Shown here in pieces: positions 7,585 to 14,768 of a stretch of DNA of 64,000 nucleotides; position 1 is the stretch's first letter, and each line of letters opens with the position of its first letter. A program made the translations under genes and the position numbers. The notes beneath the pieces were generated by a model. It was not told the origin of the DNA. It did not search any database and saw only the letters and a program-made list of their open reading frames with translations. Source of the DNA: Ensifer adhaerens (GTDB lineage Bacteria; Pseudomonadota; Alphaproteobacteria; Rhizobiales; Rhizobiaceae); NCBI RefSeq assembly GCF_002007205.1, contig NZ_LAZS01000011.1, positions 1-64,000 on the forward strand. Reading direction: 5' to 3'.

Positions 7585-9062
7585 CGGGCGCCCGGCGAAC
7601 CGTGGTTGCGATCATCGGCGGCGGTTTCACCGGCGCCGTGGTGGCGGCGAACCTCGCACGCAATGCTGCCAGCGACGGTGCGGCCATCGTAGTCTTCGAG
7701 CCGCGAGGCCGGCTCGGTGCGGGACTTGCCTATGATACGGTAAATCCCGCCCATCGCACCAATGTGCCCGCGGCGCGCATGAGTCTCGTTCCTGATGATC
7801 CCGACGACTTCCTGAATTGGCTCTCGGCCCGTGGCGAACCGCGGGGGGATCCCGAAGCAAGGGCGGCCGATGGCCATCTCTACGTGCGGAGGGCGGTGTT
7901 CGGGCGATATGTCGGCGAGTTCGTCGCACCGTTCGTCAGAAGCGGCAAGGTCGTGCATCGGCGCGAGCGTATCGCGCGCGTCGAGAGGCATGGGACGCGC
8001 TGGCGGCTGCGCTCCGACGGGGGCACGGAACTGCTGGCCGACATCGTCGTGATCGCCACGACGCATCCGGCGCCATGCGCGCCGAAAAGCGTTGCGCAGG
8101 CGCTCGATGGTCACCCGCGTTTCGTCGCCGACACCACGGTCGGCGGTTCACTTGCCTGTCTTCGTCCGGATGACCATGTTCTGGTGCTCGGAAACGGCCT
8201 GACGGCGGCGGATGTGATTGCCTCGCTGAGGCGCGCCGACCATCGCGGGTCGATCGTTGCGCTGTCGCGCCGCGGTCTTCGTTCGCGTGGCCATGCGGCT
8301 AAGGCGCAGGAGCCCTTCGGCGATTTTGTCGGTAGCCCGGCGCGAACCGCGCTCGAACTGCTTCGACGCGTGCGCCTGGCGGTGCGGCAGGCCGCTGCGG
8401 CCGGATTGAGCTGGCACGCGGTTTTCGACGCCCTGCGCGGCCAGGGCGGACAGATCTGGCGGGCGCTGCCCGTGGCGGAGCGACGCCGTCTCGTGCAGCG
8501 CTTGCGGCCCTTCTGGGACGCGCACCGGTTCCGTGTGGCGCCACAGATCGACGGTGCGATCCGGCAGGCAATCGAGACGGGACAGTTGCGCATCCTCGGC
8601 GCTGAGATCGAAGGCGTCGAACGCTATGGCCAGGTCGTCGCGGTCGATATCCGTCACCGGCAGACGCGCGTGCGTGAACGCCTGTTGTTTGATGCCTGCC
8701 TCGTGACGACCGGGCCGGCACACACCGGCATTCTTTCAAGCCAGGACTGGCTCGCGGATCTGGCGTCGAAGGGCTGGTTGCGCGCGGACAGCGTCGGACT
8801 GGGGCTTGCCTGCGACGAGACGAGCCGGGCGATCGGGGCGAGTGGCGTGGCCGAGAGATCGCTGATCGTTGCCGGGCCGCTGGCGCGTGGCACATTCGGC
8901 GAGCTCATGGGCCTGCCGCAGGTCAACGATCACGCGATCTTCATCGCCGATGAGATCGCCGAGATGCTGGCGCGTCCGGAGAGGGGCGCCAGCCGTCGCA
9001 GGGCGGCGTCATCCGTTCGTCAGCGGCCGATCACGGCCCTCGCCGGCGTCGCCAGGCCTTGA
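7581..9062 (+). CDS. FAD/NAD(P)-binding oxidoreductase-like protein (NAD_binding_9, YdhS-like), paralog 2
   Basis: A 493-residue paralog of the protein at 1359-2765. [19 protein letters not shown] is the N-terminal GxGxxG FAD fold. [20 protein letters not shown] and [15 protein letters not shown] are typical of the NAD_binding_9 (YdhS-like) family, and [13 protein letters not shown] is a second dinucleotide motif. The GTG start overlaps the ssuD stop (GTGA at 7581-7584), which argues for coupled translation and a role beside SsuD. Its 3' end overlaps the convergent MOSC gene by 54 bases. The function is not established. Possible roles are handling of the aldehyde or flavin product, or another sulfur-compound oxidation; these are inference. 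Confidence 0.82.
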   Translation: MTGARRTVVAIIGGGFTGAVVAANLARNAASDGAAIVVFEPRGRLGAGLAYDTVNPAHRTNVPAARMSLVPDDPDDFLNWLSARGEPRGDPEARAADGHLYVRRAVFGRYVGEFVAPFVRSGKVVHRRERIARVERHGTRWRLRSDGGTELLADIVVIATTHPAPCAPKSVAQALDGHPRFVADTTVGGSLACLRPDDHVLVLGNGLTAADVIASLRRADHRGSIVALSRRGLRSRGHAAKAQEPFGDFVGSPARTALELLRRVRLAVRQAAAAGLSWHAVFDALRGQGGQIWRALPVAERRRLVQRLRPFWDAHRFRVAPQIDGAIRQAIETGQLRILGAEIEGVERYGQVVAVDIRHRQTRVRERLLFDACLVTTGPAHTGILSSQDWLADLASKGWLRADSVGLGLACDETSRAIGASGVAERSLIVAGPLARGTFGELMGLPQVNDHAIFIADEIAEMLARPERGASRRRAASSVRQRPITALAGVARP

Positions 9063-9764
9063 AGCCCGGGCCTCGCCGTCGAGCCGGCGGGTCCAATCCT
9101 CGACAGCCCGTGTCTGCAGGCGCTTGACCGCATAGTCCCGCCAATTCGGCGGCAGGGTGGCGAGGCTGGCGATCTCGGACAGCGCATCGCGGTTGAGCGT
9201 ATCGACGTAGAAATAGTGCCACAGCCGGGCGATCGTCCATTCCGGGTGGCGGCGTTCGACGAGCTGCAACCGGTCGCCGGGCGAAACCATGCCAGTTTCG
9301 ATGACGCGGTAGTACCATCCGGTGCGGCCGGTCTGCTGAACGCGGCGCGCCATGTCCGGCAGATCGAAGCGGCGGTTCAGCTTCCAGCATGGTTGTCGAC
9401 CCTGGCTCACCTCAACGAGAGCTTCGCCAAGGCGAAACCGGTCGCCGACCGCCACATCGCTTTCGGTCGGCCCCAAAGCCGAGATGTTCTCACCGAACGC
9501 GCCCGGCTGCTCCAGCCGCGAAACGCGACCGATCTCGTCCACCCATGCCTGATAGTGGTCGCGTGGGTAGTGATGCACGGCCTTGTCGGGGCCGCCGTGC
9601 CTCTTGAGATCACCCTGATGGTCGCCGGCAAAGCCCGTTGTGCCGAGATGCACCGGACCGGCGGTCGGGTGTTTGTCGATGCCGCTCAGGGTTCCTCGGT
9701 CGTCGATCGGCGAAAGGGTGCCGATGAGCAGGGCGTCGAGCGCGATCGGGGCCGGCTCAACCAT
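9009..9764 (-). CDS. MOSC domain protein, YiiM-like
   Basis: A 251-residue protein with an N-terminal MOSC domain (GDHQGDLKRHGGPDKAVHHYPRDHYQ, FGENISALG, VEVSQGRQPCWKLN) and the C-terminal 3-alpha domain of the YiiM family. The conserved Cys in QGRQPCWKL is the proposed sulfur or molybdenum-cofactor ligand. E. coli YiiM detoxifies N-hydroxylated purines. ATG9764 overlaps the end of the upstream amidotransferase gene by eight bases, so they are probably one transcript. The 3' end overlaps the convergent flavoprotein gene by 54 bases. Confidence 0.88.
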   Translation of the reverse strand: MVEPAPIALDALLIGTLSPIDDRGTLSGIDKHPTAGPVHLGTTGFAGDHQGDLKRHGGPDKAVHHYPRDHYQAWVDEIGRVSRLEQPGAFGENISALGPTESDVAVGDRFRLGEALVEVSQGRQPCWKLNRRFDLPDMARRVQQTGRTGWYYRVIETGMVSPGDRLQLVERRHPEWTIARLWHYFYVDTLNRDALSEIASLATLPPNWRDYAVKRLQTRAVEDWTRRLDGEARASRPGDAGEGRDRPLTNG

Positions 9765-10464
9765 CAATGTTCTCCAGCCATTCGCCGATCATCGAAGCCG
9801 CCGCCGTCTCCAGGCGCGGGCCGAGACGTCGGGCATCGGCACGCAGAGCCGGTACGCTGAGCCCGGCGGCTGACAGTTCGCAGGCGTGACCGACGAGCCA
9901 GCGTTCGAATGCCGCTCCGTCAACGGCCTCCGGGTGAAACTGAAGCGCGAGCACGGTCTTTCCGCGCGCGAAGGCTTGCTGGACGGTCTGTGGCGTCGAT
10001 GCCAGCAGGCCAGTGCCGGCGGGCAGATCGTAGGTGTCGCCGTGCCAATGCAGGACCGGGACGTCGGCGAGATGGCGCAGCGGCGAGGCCTGGCCCGCGG
10101 CGGTAAGGCTCAGCGGCGAAAACCCGATCTCCTTGAGGCCGGAGGCGTAGACGCGAGCGCCAAGCGCCCGCGCGATCAACTGGGCGCCGAGGCAGATGCC
10201 GAGTGTCGGCCGGCCGCTGGCAAGGCGCTTCTGCAGCATCGCGATCTCCCCGGCGAGGAAGGGGTAGGCCTCATCTTCATAGACGCCGATCGGACCGCCG
10301 AGCACGATGACGAGATCGGGCTCCAACGGATCGAAAGAGAGGTAGTCTTCGTCGCCGACGTCGCGGTACTCGATTTCGAACCCCGCCGCTCGCAGCGGTC
10401 CGGAAAAGCTGCCGAGATCTTCGAAATGCACATGCCTGAGGGCGAGCGCCTTTCTGGTCGTCAT
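9757..10464 (-). CDS. Class I glutamine amidotransferase
   Basis: A 235-residue stand-alone GATase1 protein of the GuaA-like/YfeJ type. The nucleophile Cys is in LGICLGAQLIA, the catalytic His-Glu pair is in LALQFHPEAVD, and the oxyanion strand is VIVLGGPIGVYED. ATG10464 has GGAGAA six bases upstream; the open frame begins earlier inside the redoxin gene. It hydrolyses glutamine or a gamma-glutamyl compound. The acceptor partner is not evident, and it may act alone on gamma-glutamyl adducts. It lies between the redoxin and MOSC genes on the same strand with minimal spacing. Confidence 0.88.
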   Translation of the reverse strand: MTTRKALALRHVHFEDLGSFSGPLRAAGFEIEYRDVGDEDYLSFDPLEPDLVIVLGGPIGVYEDEAYPFLAGEIAMLQKRLASGRPTLGICLGAQLIARALGARVYASGLKEIGFSPLSLTAAGQASPLRHLADVPVLHWHGDTYDLPAGTGLLASTPQTVQQAFARGKTVLALQFHPEAVDGAAFERWLVGHACELSAAGLSVPALRADARRLGPRLETAAASMIGEWLENIDG

Positions 10465-10481
10465 CGTCTGTTCTCCATGCT

Positions 10482-11042
10482 TCAGGGGGTCTCGCCGACA
10501 CGGGCGCCGGGGATGCAGCCGTCGCTGGTGCACCCGGCGTCGGTGGCCGTCGTTGCCAGATCGGGGATCGGGGCCGCGATGAGTGTGGCAAGACGCGCGC
10601 CGATGACCATGTCGTCTTCGATGCCGAAGCGGTGGTGTTCGATTTTGCCGTCGCGGCCGATGATGATCGCCGTCGGCGTGCCCCGCATGCCGTAGCGTTC
10701 CATGGTTTTCGGTATCGGTGCCTGGTCGGAAGGCTCGTCGACGGCGATCGGAAAGGTCAGCCTATATTCATGAATGAAAGCCTGCAGCGCTTCCGGCGTC
10801 ATGACTGCGTGATGCTCGAACACCGAATGCAGGCCGATGACCTGAAGATCGGTGTCACGGAAAATGCCCTGGACGCGCTGGGTCTGTGGCAGACCGTGCG
10901 AAACGCAGGCGGGGCAGAGCATCTGAAAAGCATGAAGGAATACCACGCGGCCTCGAAGCTGCGCGAGGCTCAAGTGTTCCGGTGTATTGAACCAGGTTGA
11001 AACCGCCAGCTCCGGAGCCGCGGTCCTGTGATTGCTGTTCAT
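10482..11042 (-). CDS. Redoxin / AhpC-TSA family thioredoxin-fold protein
   Basis: A 186-residue thioredoxin-fold protein. FLHAFQMLCPACVSHGLP holds a CPAC motif at the usual redox position after the first strand, and GMRGTPTAIIIGRDGKI contains the cis-Pro loop. There is no signal peptide, so it is cytosolic. A C-terminal extension contains two more Cys (TDAGCTSDGC). ATG11042 is preferred over ATG11051, where GGAG would directly touch the start codon. It probably reduces peroxides or disulfides. It sits just downstream of an AhpD-like protein, a plausible redox partner. Confidence 0.82.
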   Translation of the reverse strand: MNSNHRTAAPELAVSTWFNTPEHLSLAQLRGRVVFLHAFQMLCPACVSHGLPQTQRVQGIFRDTDLQVIGLHSVFEHHAVMTPEALQAFIHEYRLTFPIAVDEPSDQAPIPKTMERYGMRGTPTAIIIGRDGKIEHHRFGIEDDMVIGARLATLIAAPIPDLATTATDAGCTSDGCIPGARVGETP

Positions 11043-11104
11043 TGTCCTCATCTCCAGTGTGGCCGGGCGAACGCTCCTCGCCCGACCTTTGCGACATGTG
11101 CGGA

Positions 11105-11653
11105 TCAGGCGGCTTCGCGAACGAGCTTCACGCCGGGGAAATCGACCGGAACGGCAAGCGCGACGTTGACGTAGTTGGTGAACAGGTTGAGCGCGACATG
11201 GGCGATGATCTCGACGATGTCCTGGTCATCGAAGCCGGCGTCGCGCAAGGTGCGCACATCCACGTCGGATACCTGTCCGCGCGCCTCCACGAGCTTCTGT
11301 GCAAAGGCAAGGGCCGCCGCCGTCTTCGGGTCGGAGGATTTGCCGCGTTGCGCTGCCGTCATCTCCTCGGCGGTCGCGCCGGCCTTGCGGCCAAGGGCAG
11401 TATGAGCCGCCAGGCAATAGTGGCAATTGTTGCGATCCGCCACGGCAACGGCGATCTGCTCGCCGAGCTTGGCGCCGAGGCGTCCCTTGCCGAGGGCGCC
11501 AAAGGAGCCCCACATGCTGGCAAGGGCTGCCGGCGAATTGGCGACGGCCCGGAACATGTTGGGTGCGACCCCGAAGGCCGAGCGGATTTCGCCAAGCAGT
11601 TCGGCGCTCGGACCAGTTGCCGAAGCGGGGTCAACTAGATTAATTCTGCTCAT
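11105..11653 (-). CDS. Carboxymuconolactone decarboxylase/AhpD-like peroxidase-related protein
   Basis: A 182-residue all-helical CMD-family protein. It has the AhpD-type motif NNCHYCLAAHTALG (CxxC plus His), which relays electrons or acts on peroxides, and the N-terminal FRAVANSPAALASMWGSF. The helix DQDIVEIIAHVALNLFTNYVNVAL is typical of the uncharacterised peroxidase-related subfamily. It is first of a leftward set with the redoxin, suggesting a peroxide-handling pair. Regulation by the MarR protein encoded just upstream is possible. Confidence 0.88.
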   Translation of the reverse strand: MSRINLVDPASATGPSAELLGEIRSAFGVAPNMFRAVANSPAALASMWGSFGALGKGRLGAKLGEQIAVAVADRNNCHYCLAAHTALGRKAGATAEEMTAAQRGKSSDPKTAAALAFAQKLVEARGQVSDVDVRTLRDAGFDDQDIVEIIAHVALNLFTNYVNVALAVPVDFPGVKLVREAA

Positions 11654-11728
11654 GGTTTTCTCTTTCTGTTTGCGTGGAGGGAGAAAATTGCCGGTCCGCC
11701 GATGGCAGTCGTCGGACCGGCGCCGACA

Positions 11729-11872
11729 TCATCGTCTGTCCGCTTGCGACACAGGAAACAGTGCTCGCGAAATCCGATGGTGAAGTTCGTTGTGAACGCG
11801 CCGGGGTGACTCCGTGACGCCTTCGGGATAGCCGGCCTTTCCGCCGATGGATGTGCCGCTCTTCGTCCGCAT
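11729..11872 (-). CDS. Candidate 47-residue small protein after marR
   Basis: An ATG two bases after the marR stop opens 47 codons. The product is basic and starts MRTKSGTSIGG. I do not recognise it and see no domain. The tight spacing is the only support. It may be a chance frame. Confidence 0.22.
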   Translation of the reverse strand: MRTKSGTSIGGKAGYPEGVTESPRRVHNELHHRISRALFPVSQADRR

Positions 11873-11874
11873 GA

Positions 11875-12531
11875 TCAGACCGTCTCGCGATTGAAAATAC
11901 GCCAGGCAGCCCGTTGCACCTCCGGCTCTGCCGTTTCGTATTCGCCGCAATCGACGCGCAGTTCCGCCGGGCCGAAGGCGGCATCGACGAACGCGCAATG
12001 ATGCGGCGTTTTGGGGTCGTCATAGACATGTGGCCGGAAGTATCGACAGTTGACGCACATGCGCTGTTCCGGAATGGCGCCGGCCGTCTGCAGGCGACGG
12101 ATGATCTTGATGAGATGCATGAGCAGATCCTGCTGCTCGAGGCGCGAAAGCGAGGCGATGGCATCCTCCGTCGCGGAGGCGAGCCGTCCTGCCTGACGGA
12201 CGGCATCCTCGCCGGCCGGCGTGGTTGCAACCGAAAGGGCGCGCGCGTCGCTCGGGTCCCGCCGCTTCTCGACCAGTCCCTTGCGAAGCAGCGCGTTGAC
12301 CGAGTCCGTCGTCGTCGGCTGGCTGACGCCGAGATAGCCGGCGATCTGCTTTACCCGCATACCGCTGCGGCCGCGGGCAATCAGGAAGGTCAGGATCTGC
12401 AGCTGTGTCGGATTGAGGCCGATCGCCTCCGCGGTTGCCCAGGCTTCGGTGCGCATGGCCGTCGCCACGCGGGAGAGCCCGTCGCCGATACGGTCGACCA
12501 GGGCAGGTGTCGTGTCAGGTTCCTTGCTCAT
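11875..12531 (-). CDS. MarR-family regulator with C-terminal cysteine cluster
   Basis: A 218-residue protein. Residues ~15-145 form a MarR winged helix (LTFLIARGRSGMRVKQIAGYLGVSQPTTTDSVNALLRKGLVEKRRDPSDARAL). The C-terminal extension of about 60 residues carries Cys159, Cys162, Cys179 (preceded by two His) and Cys195. The spacing is C-x2-C-x16-C-x15-C, which looks like a zinc or Fe-S site. ATG12531 is chosen; a longer frame starts inside the promoter. The promoter overlaps a perfect inverted repeat, ATAGGA-T-TCCTAT, at 12545-12557, a likely autoregulatory operator. Targets may be the adjacent AhpD/redoxin genes or the divergent pseudoazurin gene (inference). Confidence 0.85.
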   Translation of the reverse strand: MSKEPDTTPALVDRIGDGLSRVATAMRTEAWATAEAIGLNPTQLQILTFLIARGRSGMRVKQIAGYLGVSQPTTTDSVNALLRKGLVEKRRDPSDARALSVATTPAGEDAVRQAGRLASATEDAIASLSRLEQQDLLMHLIKIIRRLQTAGAIPEQRMCVNCRYFRPHVYDDPKTPHHCAFVDAAFGPAELRVDCGEYETAEPEVQRAAWRIFNRETV

Positions 12532-12544
12532 ACGGATAATAAAT

Positions 12545-12557
12545 ATAGGATTCCTAT
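12545..12557. promoter_or_regulatory. Probable MarR operator
   Basis: Perfect inverted repeat ATAGGA-T-TCCTAT, 14 bases upstream of the marR start, in an AT-rich promoter-like stretch. Its position suits autorepression. Confidence 0.5.
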
Positions 12558-12591
12558 CTAATGTCAACGCCGCCAAAAAAGCGATGCGAAT

Positions 12592-13129
<538 letters not shown>

Positions 13130-13207
13130 TCCAATGCTAGTGCTTCGGAGCGGGGTGGGGACAGGCCGCTCCTGGCGTCTGCGCACTGGGTGAGGCGTGG
13201 GCGCCAT

Positions 13208-13248
13208 CATGCGGAACCAATGCGAAGGCTTCGCGTTGGTTCCGCATG
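13208..13248 (+). repeat. Long hairpin enclosing the mgtC start codon
   Basis: The two arms, 13208-13227 and 13229-13248, pair over 20 positions around a single-base loop, with only one T-G wobble (13221/13235). The right arm ends with the ATG of the MgtC gene (13246-13248). No U-run follows, so it is not a classical terminator. It could bury the start codon and block translation, or be an operator. A two-way terminator or repeat element is the alternative. Confidence 0.6.
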
Positions 13249-13788
13249 GATCAGATCACCGCCGAATTGTTCCCGCCTTCGCAAATTCCCTATACAGTCA
13301 TCTTTGCGCGCATCCTTGGAGCGCTTCTGATGGGCGCGGTCATTGGCTTCGAGCGCGAGGTCAAGGCACGCCCTGCTGGGCTCAAGACCCACATGCTCGT
13401 CTGCCTGGCAGCCTGCACCTTCGGCATCATCTCGATCGAAAGCGTCCGCCTCGGCGGCTTCTTCGACGAGCGCGTCCGCATTGATCCGCTGCGCGTGGTG
13501 GAGGCGGTCACAGCAGGCGTCGCCTTTCTTGCAGCCGGCACCATCGTCCTGTCCCGTGGAGAGGTTCAGGGCCTGACGACCGGCGCCAGCCTCTGGCTCG
13601 CCGGCGCGATCGGCATTTCGGTCGGATTCGGCCATTGGATCGTTGCTGGCCTTGCGGTCGGTTCCGCATTCGCCGTTCTCACCGTCATCGGCCACTTCGA
13701 GGCTAAAGCCATGCGGCACGAAAAGCCGGACGTCGAGCCGCAGGACGAGGCGAACAACGGGCCCGGTAAAAAGCAGGCCAGACGATAG
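13246..13788 (+). CDS. MgtC/SapB family membrane protein
   Basis: A 180-residue inner-membrane protein with four to five hydrophobic helices. It carries the MgtC signature ALLMGAVIGFEREVKARPAGLKTHMLVCLAA, with the conserved Glu/Arg pair after the first helix, then VTAGVAFLAAGTIV and GLTTGASLWLAGAIGISVG. The charged C-terminal tail (KPDVEPQDEANNGPGKKQARR) lacks the MgtC ACT-like domain, so it is the short SapB/YhiD form. The family is tied to growth at low Mg2+, acid or phosphate stress and modulation of membrane ATPases. The start codon is the end of a long hairpin and no Shine-Dalgarno is exposed, suggesting post-transcriptional control. Confidence 0.88.
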   Translation: MDQITAELFPPSQIPYTVIFARILGALLMGAVIGFEREVKARPAGLKTHMLVCLAACTFGIISIESVRLGGFFDERVRIDPLRVVEAVTAGVAFLAAGTIVLSRGEVQGLTTGASLWLAGAIGISVGFGHWIVAGLAVGSAFAVLTVIGHFEAKAMRHEKPDVEPQDEANNGPGKKQARR

Positions 13789-13916
13789 GTTTCGCCGAGG
13801 CGTGATCTCAGAGAATCCGAATGCCGTCGGTTGCGTTTCGTCCTCGATCGCGTTCGAGGTCGCCGAGCGGTCGTTCCCAGGACATGCAGGCCAGGTTTCC
13901 AACCGAAGGGGCTTTC

Positions 13917-14222
13917 ATGTTCAGATCATCCGTTTTTGCCGGGGCGCTGTGGCTTCATGCTGCAACGCTGGCCCATGCAGCAGATAAGATCGGCTTTCGC
14001 GAGGCCGAACTCGATGTGGACAGCCCTCGCTCCCTGCACGCGGCGTTCTGGTACCCCACTCGGGATCGGGCGGCTACGGTCGCTGTCGGTGAAAATCGGG
14101 TCTTTTACGGGACAGAGGCTATCTGGGATGCGGCGACCGCCGAAGGGGTGCGCCCGCTCGTGGTGCTTTCCCACGGCTATGGCGGCAGCTGGCGCAATCT
14201 GAACTGGCTGGCCGCCAAGCTG
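13917..14222 (+). pseudogene. 5' stub of a secreted alpha/beta hydrolase (dienelactone/PAF-acetylhydrolase-like)
   Basis: ATG13917 with GAAGGGG before it opens a signal peptide (MFRSSVFAGALWLHAATLAHA). The mature sequence matches the start of secreted dienelactone hydrolase-like proteins: ELDVDSPRSLHAAFWYPT, GTEAIWDAATAEGVRPLVVLSHGYGG, NWLAAKL. Similarity stops abruptly at about residue 102, before the Gly-x-Ser-x-Gly nucleophile, and the frame then runs antisense through another gene stub. It is therefore a truncated remnant without catalytic residues, part of a deletion scar with the AraC stub on the other strand. Confidence 0.65.
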
Positions 14223-14371
14223 CGCAGGCCGACGGTGACGACCTGGAGAATGCAGGCGGCGACGAAAACCGTTGCCGGCCGAAAAGAGCGATCACGCTGG
14301 GCGACGATGCGCACGAACAGAACCGCAAGCAGCAGCGCGACCACGAACGGCAATGGGACGGAAGGCATCAT
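14222..14371 (-). pseudogene. 5' stub of an AraC-family regulator with N-terminal membrane segments
   Basis: On the minus strand, ATG14371 gives MMPSVPLPFVVALLLAVLFV..., 50 residues rich in hydrophobic segments (RPATVFVAACILQVVTVGLR). This resembles the N terminus of AraC-type regulators that carry a membrane-like N-terminal region. Similarity ends at about 14222, the same point at which the oppositely oriented hydrolase stub ends. No AraC DNA-binding domain remains. The assignment is from memory of that family. Confidence 0.5.
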
Positions 14372-14768
14372 GCCACCCCGCGAATTGGGCCGATCGCTCG
14401 CGCGTCGTGCACGGCATCGCGGCGGTTCTCTCGAACCACGCTCGGAAGTCCGCGAGACTGCGGGTTGCAGCCGGGCAAGGTGGATCGTTGAGCCAGGGAC
14501 AGGAGAGGGATCGTTGCGGTCATCTTGCGCGCGGGAGGTGTTGGAAGGCCCGATATAGGCCACGGTCGGAGCGATGTTGCAATGCCTATTGGTGCCCGCA
14601 CCGATAGGTTGTGATCGGCTTGGCGTCCTGGCGCCGGATCGGGTTCGGGTCTCTTCGCCTATTTGCCCGGTGAACGCCTACTTCCCCTTCCTGTTCGCCG
14701 AGGAATCTGTTCGGAAATTCCAATCGAAACGGCTAAGCTTGCAAGCTATCTGTTCCAAGGAAGGTTCG
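14372..14768. other. Non-coding stretch before the patatin gene
   Basis: It holds the presumed former promoter of the AraC stub (leftward) and the leader of the patatin gene (rightward; AAGGAAGG at 14757-14764). No convincing gene; the open frames present lack protein character. Confidence 0.4.
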
